From the NCBI RefSeq assembly GCF_963676685.1, contig NC_092344.1, forward strand, positions 44,972,830 to 45,036,829: DNA of 64,000 nucleotides. The letters run 5' to 3'. This document shows positions 1 to 12,000 of this stretch, piece after piece. Source of the DNA: Mytilus edulis. Lineage: Eukaryota; Mollusca; Bivalvia; Mytilida; Mytilidae. The notes beneath the pieces were generated by a model, which was not told where the DNA came from, did no database searches, and worked only from the letters and a program-made list of their open reading frames with translations. Position 1 is the first letter of the stretch; the number at the start of each line of letters is the position of its first letter. Position numbers and translations under genes: made by a program.

Positions 1-174
1 AAAAAACGACATGAAAAAAGTTCTCACGATCAATTTAAGCCTCGAATATTTTTATGCATGCACCTGATAAGGTTGAAATAGTTAAATGCTAAATTAGGTA
101 CTTACATGTAGAAATGAGAGATGTATATAATCCTATTTGTTCACTCTTACTTTTCTTTTTACTATCAAGAAGAG
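1..174. other. Intronic or flanking sequence
   Basis: AT-rich sequence with no coding signal I can support. It lies inside the intron of ITIH gene A that precedes the exon at 2394, if that gene extends to the left of the window. Confidence 0.4.
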
Positions 175-1612
175 TTAAGCCCCAGTCCCACTAGACCACG
201 ATCGCACCACGCTCACCGCGATCTAAAATAAATTTAGATCGTGGTGAGGTCGCGGTATGAGCGGCATGAAAATGTAAATTTTCGTTGCTTTCACGATGCT
301 ACTACGTCCTCTCTACGCTTCTACAAAGATCCCGCTACGATTATACCACGTTCTCACCGCGCTTATTCTGCGACCTCACTACGCTTATCAAGATCTTTCT
401 ACGCTCTTCACGCTTTCACTACGACCATACCACGAGTTATCCGATTGCAACACGATCTTACTGCGATTATTACACGTTCTTACCACGATTATACTACGTT
501 CATAGCGCGATCTTACTACGTTCTCAGCAATAACGTCAACATCGTGATCCATACCAATACAGTTCAATTCCTTCTATTTCTGATTAAATCGTAGATTTCT
601 CGGAAACAATACAGTCATGCCACCAAAATCTACCAGAACACGTGGGCATAGTGGTAGGAGTTGATGTAGAGGCAGGGGGAGCAAAGTAACGAATCCTGGT
701 CAAGCAGAGATGTCGGACCGACCAATCCAACCTAAATTACAACCTATTGCTGGTCCATGAAGCTCAATCACGATATTTTAGTGAACGATAGCAGAGATGA
801 CATAGATGTATCAATATATATAGGAAGATGTGGTATGAGTGTCAATGAGACAACTCTCCATCCAAGTAACAATTTATAAAAGTAAACCATTATAGGCCAA
901 GGTACGGCCTTCAACACGGAGCCTTGGCTCACATCAATCAGCACGTTATAAAGGACCCAAAATATTACTAGTGTTAAACCATTTAAACGGGAAAACCAAC
1001 GGTCTAATCTATATAAAAACGAGAAGCATGGTTGAGCCGTTAGAGCAATGGATAATTACATTCAAACAAACAAAATCTAGGGAGCTTTTTTTATATATTT
1101 TATGTGAAAATGACAATGAGAATGATGGTCGTAGTATGAACGTAGTCAGGTCGTAAGAAGAGCGTGATGAGGACGGCAAGGGCGTGCTAGAATCGTACTA
1201 TGGTCTTGAACAGCGTGGTATAGTCGTAGTGGAAGCGTAGTTGGGTCGCAGTGAGAACGTGATGGTCGTAGTGAGGTCGTGATAACGTCGCTGTGCGATC
1301 GTAGCGCAGTCTCTCCGAATAGAATCACGCTTTCGCTACGCTCTCGCTACGATTGTACAGCGACCTTTGCGATCTTACTACGATCTTAGTGCGCTCTCAC
1401 TACGCTTCTACTACGACCTAATTTCGCCACGACCGCACCACGACTGTTTTGAACATGTTCAAAGTTGGCCACGCTCTTCACGATCTTGAAGACCTCACCA
1501 CGACCGTGATACGACCTTACTGCGATCTCCACGATCGCACTACGATCATCAAAATTTGCATTTTTTTCACAGATCGTAGTGCGATCGTGGCCTAGTGGGA
1601 CTAGGGTATTAA
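175..1612. mobile_element. TTAA-flanked inverted-repeat DNA element
   Basis: TTAA stands at 175-178 and at 1609-1612. Just inside are inverted ends: 181-205 reads CCCAGTCCCACTAG then ACCACGATCGCAC, and the reverse complement of 1578-1606 reads CCCTAGTCCCACTAG then GCCACGATCGCAC. TTAA targets and ends starting CCC are typical of piggyBac-type DNA transposons, so a non-autonomous piggyBac-like element is my inference. The inside (about 190-540 and 1130-1600) is packed with short degenerate CTACG/CGTAG and CGATC motifs whose strand flips near 1315, so the element should fold extensively. Open frames here (for example 241-594 and 1386-1718) are by-products of the repeats. No transposase is present. 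Confidence 0.65.
800..1060 (-). repeat. Interspersed repeat, Penelope-tail family
   Basis: This stretch carries the conserved block with GATGTGGTATGAGTGTCAAT and 'gagacaactctcc', then 'ggccttcaacac' and 'gagccttggctcac'. The same block occurs near 16470, 17250, 52370 and 62570, and in the opposite strand near 27100, 36550 and 61500. The 61.5-kb copy is continuous with a Penelope-like reverse transcriptase remnant, so I infer that the family is the 3' tail of such elements. This copy is nested inside the TTAA element. Confidence 0.6.
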
Positions 1613-2393
1613 CAAAATATATATTTATATATACAACGCATATATTTGTACATAAAATAAAGTTATGTATGCTAAATTTCGACCCGTTTCGGTACACTCT
1701 CAAACTTTTTTTTTTCATTTTTTTTTAAGTAGTAAATTCCCTTAAGTATAAAAAACAGTTTATAAACAAATATACAAAAGAGAATGAAATTTTCCTGTAT
1801 TAGAAATATCACTTCTATAGATGAACCAATATTTTTTGGACTGTATTTTCGTGTTAATTTGAAAAATAAATCTATTGATTGTTTTAGTTACAGATATTAT
1901 AACGTTTTTAATGACGCAATTTCATATGAATTATTTCTTCGGTTTTATAAACTAGAATAACGGTGTACGAATTCAAAACAACAACAAAATAAAAACCAAA
2001 ACGATAATCTTTGAGAAGATCTCCAAAGCTTCATTCCACAACGTATGTAAGTGTATAAATCGCCCCTGACTAGACCAGTTTGAAATCGAACGCATTTGAG
2101 GGTCATTAAAGAGTCGACAAACTAATTTGAAAGAAATATAGAAAGTCTTTCCAAAGCAAGAAAAATACCCAACAAAACAAATATTTTATCTATGAATGTC
2201 TCTTTAATAAAGAATAGCTCAATATACCGTTGTGTCCTTGACTCTAAAATTGAGCACACACTCGTTACACTTGAATCAGACAACAAAAGGCTAAGTAAGA
2301 TTTCAAATGAAAAGATATCTTTAACTCTTATGTGTAGATAGTTAAATAAGGGAGACTGTAAGGTATTGTTATTAATCTTATTTACTATTGTAG
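1613..2393 (+). other. Intron before gene A vWA exon
   Basis: No exon is visible. From about 2120 to 2393 the sequence resembles 32500-32761, the matching intron end in gene B, which supports the paralogy of the two genes. It ends in an acceptor, TATTGTAG, at 2386-2393. Confidence 0.6.
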
Positions 2394-3073
2394 GTACCAA
2401 CATTAACAAAGCAGTAAAAGAAGGAATAAAATTATTGAATAAATACCTTGATACGCAGAAGTCAACTATCTTAATGTTTCTAACTGATGGACAGCCAACT
2501 GCAGGAGAAACACAACCTGCCTCAATTTTACAAAATGTAAAATTAGCCAATGAGGCTAAAATTCCAATTTTTAGCTTAGGTTTCGGAAATAATCTTGATT
2601 TTGACTTTCTGAAACAGATGTCATTACAAAATAATGGATTTGCACGACGAATATATGAAGATTCTGATGCCTCTTTGCAGATTAAAGGATTATATTCCGA
2701 AATTTCATCGGCTTTATTGACAAATGTCACGTTTAGTTATGCTGGTGATGTCAATATGAATACACTCACCAAGAACCACTACAAGTATTACTTTGAAGGT
2801 TCCGAATTGATAGTTGCAGGGCAAATGAGATCTAAAGGTTCTAGCATCGTACCCAGTGTCAAAGGTTGGAATAATGGATACACAGACTTGGTATGGAAAC
2901 AAAGACCAGTTCCTGAACTCAAGGCAATAACCAAGGATTCTGATCTGTCAATGATAACAGAAAAGATGTGGGCGTATCTCACAATAAAGGAGTTGCTTAA
3001 AGATATCGAGGGTGACATTACAAATACAAAAAAGGACGAAATTAAAGCTAAAATCATATCTTTGGCCTTAAAG
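2394..3073 (+). CDS. Gene A exon: vWA second half and following region
   Basis: 680 bp, the same length as the matching gene B exon (32762-33441). It begins G-T-N-I-N-K-A, which carries the MIDAS threonine, and continues with STILMFLTDGQPTAGET (MIDAS Asp in LTDG) and the conserved FGNNLDFDFLKQMS and GFARRIYEDSDASLQIKG stretches seen in ITIH proteins. It closes at a GTATG donor after ...IISLALK. Phase 1 start, phase 0 end. Confidence 0.85.
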
Positions 3074-6000
3074 GTATGTTTATAAATCATTTTTTACGCT
3101 TCATATATTCAAATGTTATGAAAATGTGCTAATATTCCACAACACAACATCTGTTATTTTTTAATTGTTAGGGGCTTGGAAAAAAAAAATCCAAGAACGT
3201 TTCATGTTTTACTCAAATAAATGTTTGAAGTTACGATTTTTTCAAATCAATTAACAGTAATTATACAAGTTTGTTTCATATTTTGTATTAACTGATTGAA
3301 GACGATTTTCAGACGGCTTGATAGTTTACCAATTGCTCTTGTGAATATTTAAAACACATATTAGTATTGCAATTTTCACGTGGCACTTTTTGCTACATCA
3401 GTTTTTGTTTCTAACTTTGACAATATAGGGTATATAGCATACACTAGAATTTCATGTATTTTAAAATAACTTATGCATGGTCAGATCAGAGATTGACCAT
3501 TAACCTGTTTAAGTTTTCTTAATGTACTTTAATTAGACTGATTAAAATCTACGAATATGCAGAATACAAAAAACTTTGCGCGTAGAAAACTTAAAATTTT
3601 AGTTTCAATATATTGATGAAACAATTTTAAAACAAATAAAAAAAGAAAATCAAAGACCTGATTAATGATAAAGTAAAATAAAACAGAAATATGTCACACA
3701 TCAACCAGCGACCTCAATTGAATAAGAGGGACATGGGAACAGTCACTAAAAAGAAAAAAACATGTTTACGAGAGTAAATTACTTTCCAAATTAAGAAAAT
3801 GATATAACGTACTACAAGATAAGAACAAACTGTAAAATTGAGTACAAAAGGCTTTGACTGATAATTCTACACAAAATGCCCTATCCCCAATCAATTATTT
3901 GACAGTATCATTTTTAGTATGACAATTTTTGTTTCCAAACAATTAGAAATGATAAGTGACAAAGACAAAAGTATAACTTCCGTTTTAGATCGATATCCTT
4001 TGAAATTATGTTTAAACAAATACTTAAAAGTTAACACAAAACACAACACAGCAAACATAGGTCTGAGCAACAAGAATGTAGGTAAAATGTATTTTTAAAT
4101 GACTAACGCGTTATCGATAACTTGTTTACAATAATTGGTTTCATTCATGGCAGGTCATAATTAATCGGTCACACTAATTTTTAAAAAATAAAAGTTTTAT
4201 GGGCGGATAATTTAACAAAAATTGAAAGGTTACATGTTTACCATCAACAGATTTCCTGCTTCTACTTTTCAATTCTTTATCAGTATCTAGATATCATGTA
4301 TATTAGCAGGAAGTTCTATTTTATTTTCTTAATTTGCCTAATTGTGGACTATTAGTCCCCGAGGGTATCACCAGCCCAGTAGCCAGTACTTCGGTACTGG
4401 CATGAAAATACGGATTTTTTTGTGTTATTAAAATTTGCTGTTACAAAATGATAGAAATTATTATAAATTAAGGAATGTATCTCCCTCATGCAAAGCTCTG
4501 ATTCCTTTCACGGATTTGGCTATACTTTTTGGACCTTTTGGATTATAGCTCTTCATCTTTTATATAAGTTTTGGATTTCAAATATTTTGGCCACGAGCAT
4601 CACTGAAGAGACATGTATTGTCGAAATGCGCATCTGGTGCAAGAAAATTGATACCGTTAATTTTATTACTATCACTGGGTCGATGCCTCTGCTGGTGGAC
4701 TATTAGTCCCCGAGGGTATCACCAGCCCAGTAGCCAGTACTTCGGTACTGGCATGAAAATACGGATTTTTTTGTGTTATTAAAATTTGCTGTTACAAAAT
4801 GATAGAAATTATTATAAATTAAGGAATGTATCTCCCTCATGCAAAGCTCTGATTCCTTTCACGGATTTGGCTATACTTTTTGGACCTTTTGGATTATAGC
4901 TCTTCATCTTTTATATAAGTTTTGGATTTCAAATATTTTGGCCACGAGCATCACTGAAGAGACATGTATTGTCGAAATGCGCATCTGATGCAAGAAAATT
5001 GATACCGTTAATTTTATTACTATCACTGGGTCGATGCCTCTGCTGGTGGACTATTAGTCCCCGAGGGTATCACCAGCCCAGTAGCCAGTACTTCGGTACT
5101 GGCATGAAAATACGGATTTTTTTGTGTTATTAAAATTTGCTGTTACAAAATGATAGAAATTATTATAAATTAAGGAATGTATCTCCCTCATGCAAAGCTC
5201 TGATTCCTTTCACGGATTTGGCTATACTTTTTGGACCTTTTGGATTATAGCTCTTCATCTTTTATATAAGTTTTGGATTTCAAATATTTTGGCCACGAGC
5301 ATCACTGAAGAGACATGTATTGTCGAAATGCGCATCTGGTGCAAGAAAATTGATACCGTTAATTTTATTACTATCACTGGGTCGATGCCTCTGCTGGTGG
5401 ACTATTAGTCCCCGAGGGTATCACCAGCCCAGTAGCCAGTACTTCGGTACTGGCATGAAAATACGGATTTTTTTGTGTTATTAAAATTTGCTGTTACAAA
5501 ATGATAGAAATTATTATAAATTAAGGAATGTATCTCCCTCATGCAAAGCTCTGATTCCTTTCACGGATTTGGCTATACTTTTTGGACCTTTTGGATTATA
5601 GCTCTTCATCTTTTATATAAGTTTTGGATTTCAAATATTTTGGCCACGAGCATCACTGAAGAGACATGTATTGTCGAAATGCGCATCTGGTGCAAGAAAA
5701 TTGATACCGTTAATTTTATTACTATCACTGGGTCGATGCCTCTGCTGGTGGACTATTAGTCCCCGAGGGTATCACCAGCCCAGTAGCCAGTACTTCGGTA
5801 CTGGCATGAAAATACGGATTTTTTTGTGTTATTAAAATTTGCTGTTACAAAATGATAGAAATTATTATAAATTAAGGAATGTATCTCCCTCATGCAAAGC
5901 TCTGATTCCTTTCACGGATTTGGCTATACTTTTTGGACCTTTTGGATTATAGCTCTTCATCTTTTATATAAGTTTTGGATTTCAAATATTTTGGCCACGA

Positions 6001-9000
6001 GCATCACTGAAGAGACATGTATTGTCGAAATGCGCATCTGGTGCAAGAAAATTGATACCGTTAATTTTATTACTATCACTGGGTCGATGCCTCTGCTGGT
6101 GGACTATTAGTCCCCGAGGGTATCACCAGCCCAGTAGCCAGTACTTCGGTACTGGCATGAAAATACGGATTTTTTTGTGTTATTAAAATTTGCTGTTACA
6201 AAATGATAGAAATTATTATAAATTAAGGAATGTATCTCCCTCATGCAAAGCTCTGATTCCTTTCACGGATTTGGCTATACTTTTTGGACCTTTTGGATTA
6301 TAGCTCTTCATCTTTTATATAAGTTTTGGATTTCAAATATTTTGGCCACGAGCATCACTGAAGAGACATGTATTGTCGAAATGCGCATCTGGTGCAAGAA
6401 AATTGATACCGTTAATTTTATTGACTTTTTGATTGTTTGATTGACAATCATAATTGAGTTTTTTTTTTTTTTTTTTTTTTTTAACAAAACAGAAAAGAAA
6501 GGATATAATATATACTTTCAATTACACAGAAACAGTACAAGAACATTGAAAAAATACAAAAAGCAAATGCACAGTGCTTTCATTACAAACATTATAAATT
6601 GTAATTATAGGGTTTTAAACTATAAAACATGTCACTAACAACAAAAAACAAATGTATAATTTCAGTATCAATTTGTCACACCTTTTACATCTATGGTAGT
6701 TACAGCACCCCAGCTTCGACAATCAAGACCATTCAGACAAAGTGAGTAAATAATCCCTAAGTAACAGAAACAAACACTCAAATTAGAAAAACACATATGT
6801 TACCCTCCAAAATTTGATTTATATATTCATTATACCCCCGCTTTAAAAAAGGGGGGGTATACTGTTTTACCTCTGTCTGTCAGTCCGTCCGTCCATCAGT
6901 CCGTCAGTCAGTCCGTCCCACAAAACTTTCGTCACATTTTTCTCAGGAACTACACATCCACCCTTTCTGTAAATTGGTATTAACATTTATATATGTCAGC
7001 CATACCGTGTGATGCGTTTTCAGATTCATCACTTGACAACTTCCTGTTTACCGAACACTTGTATGATTTTACACATGATAGCCAAATTGAAAATTTTCGT
7101 CACATTTTTCTCAGGAACTACAATACAAGGATTTCTGAAATTTGGTTTCAGGATTTATATAAGTCAGCTTTACCGTGTGATGCGTTTTTAGATTCATCAC
7201 TCGACAACTGCCTGTTTACCGAACACTTGTATGATTTTACACATGATAGCCAAGTTGAAAATTTTCGTCACATTTTTCTCAGGAACTACAATACAAGGAT
7301 TTCTGAAATTTGGTTTCAGGATTTATATAAGTCAGCTTTACTGTGTGATGCGTTTTCAGATTCATCACTCGACAACTTCCTGTTTACCGAACACTTGCAT
7401 ATTTTTACACTATTAATATTATCCACTTGCGGCGGGGGTATCATCAGTGAGCAGTAGCTCGTTTTAGTTTACAAACTTTGAAATTGTAGTATTTCAATTA
7501 AAATTGTTGTCGCATTATAAAATCAATTTATTTTTAAGAGTAACACATCCTTTATAAATTAATGAAAGCATAATAACTGGCGAACTGATAAAAACCAAGA
7601 TATAAACAAAATATTATGAAAATGTATATTTGTATAAAGAGCCATGATATCCGGAGCACCTGAGATCACCCCTAGTTTTTGGTGGGGTTCGTGTTGTTTA
7701 TTCTTTGGTTTTCTATGTTGGGTCATGTGTACTATTGTTTTTCTGTTTGTCTTTTTCATTTTTAGCCATGGCGTTGTCAGTTTGTTTTGGATTTATGAGT
7801 TTGACTGTCCCTTTGGTATCTTTCGTCTCTCTTTTACATGACATACAAATTGATATTATCACGAAAAAAATTAAAATTACAAGAAAAGACAGAACTCCGA
7901 GGAAAATTAAAAATGGAAGGTTTTAATCATTGAATTATTCGATAAAATAACATGGATTACATATAGGTCAGACTTTCAGATATAACAAACTCACCCGATT
8001 ACTTCCGACAAGCGTCAAATTGTTGTTGTGATAATGTTACCTTAAACCGAACACAAGTTACATTTTGATTATTGCTCCAAAACAAAGGACTGAAAACAAT
8101 TTATAAATAACAGAAACCCCGTCGAATCTTGATCATTTATGGGATAATTAATCTCAAAGTAATTACATAGATAATAAGAGTGTTGAATTGCAAAAACAAT
8201 CATTTATATTGATCCACATTTAATGAGTTTCTATACATAGATTTAGGCCATGCAAATTCTCAAGGTAGCAACAGTTTTCAATTGCATTCTGGCGATTTAA
8301 GTGCCAGCAGTTTTAGAATCGCAAGTAGACCGAGTGGCTGTGGCGGTAGCTGTGGTGGTGGAGGTGGTGGTGGCGGTGGTGGCGGAGGCGGAGGAGGCGT
8401 AGGAGTTGGAGATATTGATGTTAGTGACGGTGGTGGCGGAGCACATGGTAATTTTCTATGATCTCTTACTATTTCTACGTGTAAATGTGCCTAAACCTTA
8501 TGGAATTTATGTATTCATAAATTCTCTTTTAAAACAATGTATATTATTTGCAGCCAAATTTTGGGCAAATACACATTGCGAAATATTCAAATCATGTGCT
8601 TGTAATTGATATTTTTCTGCATCGAACATGCCCTTTAGAACTATTTTTCCTTGAGATTGGAAATTTATATATGACACGTTTTTTTTGCTAATTTAAATGC
8701 TTTATCGGGTAAGCATTTTTCAGTTTATCTAACGATATCAATACAAAATCTGATAATCATTCTTTTTATGGAAGGTGTCATTTTAGAAAGACAAAACGAG
8801 TTAAAAGGTTTTTACCTAAAACACACACAATGATATATATAATCTGTCTGGGTCCCTGTTCTTTACATAAGACTCTTTAGTGGTGCTCAAATCAAAACAG
8901 TTGGCATTAAAAGAGAGAATGAAACTGCAAATTCCCTAAAATCATGATAAATTGTCTCATGTAAATATATAGAAAAAGGTAACTTACAATTCAGTCATCA

Positions 9001-12000
9001 TCTAACACTACGCCCTTCTTTATATTCTTTCTTCATCTAATCAGTTGATATGTCTTTTTTTTCATTTAAACTTGACTCCGACTCGATACTGTGTCGACAT
9101 TGTCAGGTTTTGTCATCGATATTTGGTTATGTATAAAATAGTGTAAAATTCATTGATGTCGATTTTACATTGTCGATAAAATTGACGATATCAGAGATAT
9201 TGTTGTCGATATCGGGGATATACAGGGAAAGATCAATATACGAACCAGACCTTGTACTACCAATAGTAATCTTTATCTCAGTACCACTTTGATTGCCAAG
9301 TCACAGAACAAGATCAAAATAATTGAAAATATTACTAACAAAATGTCCAAAATTCCTTTTTTGTTTTAATTTTTGTTTGTGCGAATACCAGTATGAAATA
9401 TGTTCTATACCGACCAAAAGGAGTACACAATAAGTACCAATTAAAAATACCGATGGTTTGACTGAAAGGTCACTCCACATAGCTCAACACATATGTTCTG
9501 GATCGAAAAGTTGATCATTTCCTTATCATCTTCGGTGTATGTATTGTCGCAAACATGACTTGTACAATCTATGCTTACGGGGGAACCTGAAAGTTTTGAA
9601 TATTTTATAACAGTTTATTCATAGAACATGAACATATATATGCAATTTCATGTCTAAAAACAAATTTGCTGACTAATTGACTGTTGATAGACTCTAGAGT
9701 GGTACGCATACCAACAATTATATGGGCCCAGTAGTTGTAAAACCCTATCAGAGATAACAGTTTGGGGTATTGGCCAGCAAACAAGTCGAACCCAGCCACA
9801 TTTTGTATGTGTCTGTCCCAAGTCAAGAGTATTATTATTCAGTAGTTGCTGTTTGTTATGGTTTATCAAGTTTGTTTTTCGTTCATCGTTTTGTAATCAA
9901 TTATTTCATATATTTGCTCGAAGACAAAATAAATAACTATGCAAGTATGTATTTAGTAATATTAAGAAATCGTTAACCCATCTTTTTCGCTGATATAACG
10001 TTATATTAATGTTTAATATCTTTAAATGTTGATCTTGTGTTACAGACCAAAGATCTCCTAATTTCTTTTTACACATGAAAGGATCAACAGTACCTCTCTG
10101 TATGAATTTAAATCCAAGAGATGCTGGAAGGTATCAATTCTTATACAGTCCAAACAGTAAGACAGTTAAATGTTTAAAATTTCGCATATATTCAAAGTTG
10201 TAGTGAATTACAAAAAAAAACAAAAAAAAAAAAAACTTGCAAGTTAATTTTTTTAATTCCTATTTTCATCAAAACGAATAAATCTAAAAACCTGCAAACC
10301 AAACAAAATCATACAAGAACTATATAGGAAACAGATCAACGATATATTCCTAATGTCTCATTGTCCGTCTTGACTAGACATCGCCAAAGAGGTTATTTGA
10401 GAGTTAGAAAAGTTATTGCACGACAGCAAAAGGTAAATACTAGGTTGAACATTACAATTTGTAAAATAAATGGACATGATTAATTAATTTGTACTTTTTT
10501 TTAACAATTTCCTCCCTAAAACAACCAATAAGGATAAAAAAGTAAAACATCTCAAACAGACATATTGCCGCATTCAACACAGTCAAGTCAATAGCATGCG
10601 CAATTATTTCGAGTAGGCGGTAGTAGTAGCATTTATTTTAATTCTGTCAATGCTATTAACTTCGATATGCGGGCTTGCTCTGAAGTTAAAGTTTTTTTTC
10701 ACATATGTGGTTTAATGTTCAAGATACGAAGTCAGACCGACTTGTTCAAAAAGACCTTAGTTTGTGATGCGACTTCTCTATGTGAAAAAAAACACAACAT
10801 TTTAACACAAAAAGTTCTTTGAAAGTTCAATGAATTACTCCTTAGCATTTACACTTCCACTCGATAGTCTTCTGCTCTAGATATTAAACATGACAAATAG
10901 TTACAGTTAGTCACTGATAACAAATGTATGCATGTCGAATATAAATATCATATTTATTTGCTGGCGTATTGAATGAGTACACTAATGTAAGGCGGATAAA
11001 GAGTATTGAATGAAAGATGTATGAAACGTTTTTAATAAACGTAATCAATGAAAATACATTAACCTTATAAACAAGAAGATGTGGTATGATTGCCAATGAG
11101 ACGACTGTCCAAAAGAGACCGAAATGTCACTTTATCGATATTTGATAAAAACTGATTGAAACTAATTGTAAGCTTAAAAATTAGCTACTATAGATAAAAA
11201 AAAATAATTTCAGAGCCACAAAAGTCCCTTCATGTAATCGTTGCAAAAAGAATGACTCAGAAGAAAAACAGAGATTATATAAAAGCTGTACGGTTAAGGA
11301 AAGGAAAGGAAACACAGTTTATGGATACAAAGATGATAAAAGTATCGAATGGTAATAGGAATTCAACAAAACTATGGAAGACGATCAAGAACAAAGCAAC
11401 AACAACATTTTCCCAATATAATCTTACAACTGTAATCTCCCCTTTTAGAGACCCTTTGTTCGGTTTACAGCTGCATCTTTATATAAAACAAAGCAACATC
11501 GTCAATGCAACTGGACCATTGCGTAAGTAATATTAAAATAACAAGAGTATTAAATATCATTACATGTTGGTTCTTTTACATATAAAAAATACTGACAAAT
11601 AATAATAAATATTAGAATTTTCTGCAATCAGAAATTTACTCTTTTCCTAAAAATCAGAAAAAACATTGATCTTCAATGGCTGATTAATTCCAATTTCAAT
11701 TTTTCAAATCATTGTTTGACTATATATACTGATATGAAATATATAACATTTATATTTTGTGACACATTCAGCGACATTATGTTATCCGTCTGGTATTCAA
11801 AGGTTGCGAATGGATCAATTAAACAGGCTTCGGTAACCGGTGCATGTATTGAAGATAAATAATACAATTCGAATCCAGTAGCAAAACGATTTCCAAAACA
11901 CATTGTTGATATCATTATGTATAAAAAAAAATTGGTGCCTAAATAGGTATGTGTAAATTGCCTAAACACTTGATTAGACACATTTTGTTTATCTGAATCC

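Larger units (their letters stand above)
4344..6422 (+). repeat. Tandem array of 351-bp hammerhead (retrozyme-type) units
   Basis: 5.9 head-to-tail copies with an exact period of 351 bp, for example 'gtggactattag' at 4344, 4695, 5046, 5397, 5748 and 6099. The units are almost identical; the one change I found is G to A at 4988. Each carries a hammerhead ribozyme motif with predicted cleavage after 4634, 4985, 5336, 5687, 6038 and 6389, so a transcript would be cut into five unit-length 351-nt RNAs. Small tandem repeats with hammerheads are known as retrozymes, found in plants and in animals, and are copied through circular RNAs. A 72-codon open frame repeats with the array but is interrupted in unit 2 and shows no protein family, so I treat the unit as non-coding. 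Lies in an intron of gene A, sense strand. Confidence 0.85.

Noticed and set aside
241-594. 117-codon frame rich in Arg, Ser, Tyr and Thr, with overlapping frames in all three phases
   Set aside because: All come from the short CTACG-type motifs of the TTAA element. The same motifs give equally open frames on the other strand near 1386-1718.
4488-6440. Repeated 72-codon open frame starting MQSSDSFHGFGYTF in the tandem array
   Set aside because: It repeats only because the DNA repeats, is interrupted in unit 2, resembles no family, and overlaps a ribozyme whose pairing is preserved.
6993-7457. 154-codon frame with internal peptide repeats
   Set aside because: It follows a 168-bp tandem repeat inside a small inverted-repeat element; the open frame is a consequence of a unit length divisible by three.
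7425-7460. 'ggggtatcatcagtgagcag' as a possible hammerhead core
   Set aside because: No stem II/GAAA/stem III arrangement follows; it is the end of the inverted-repeat element at 6831-7441.
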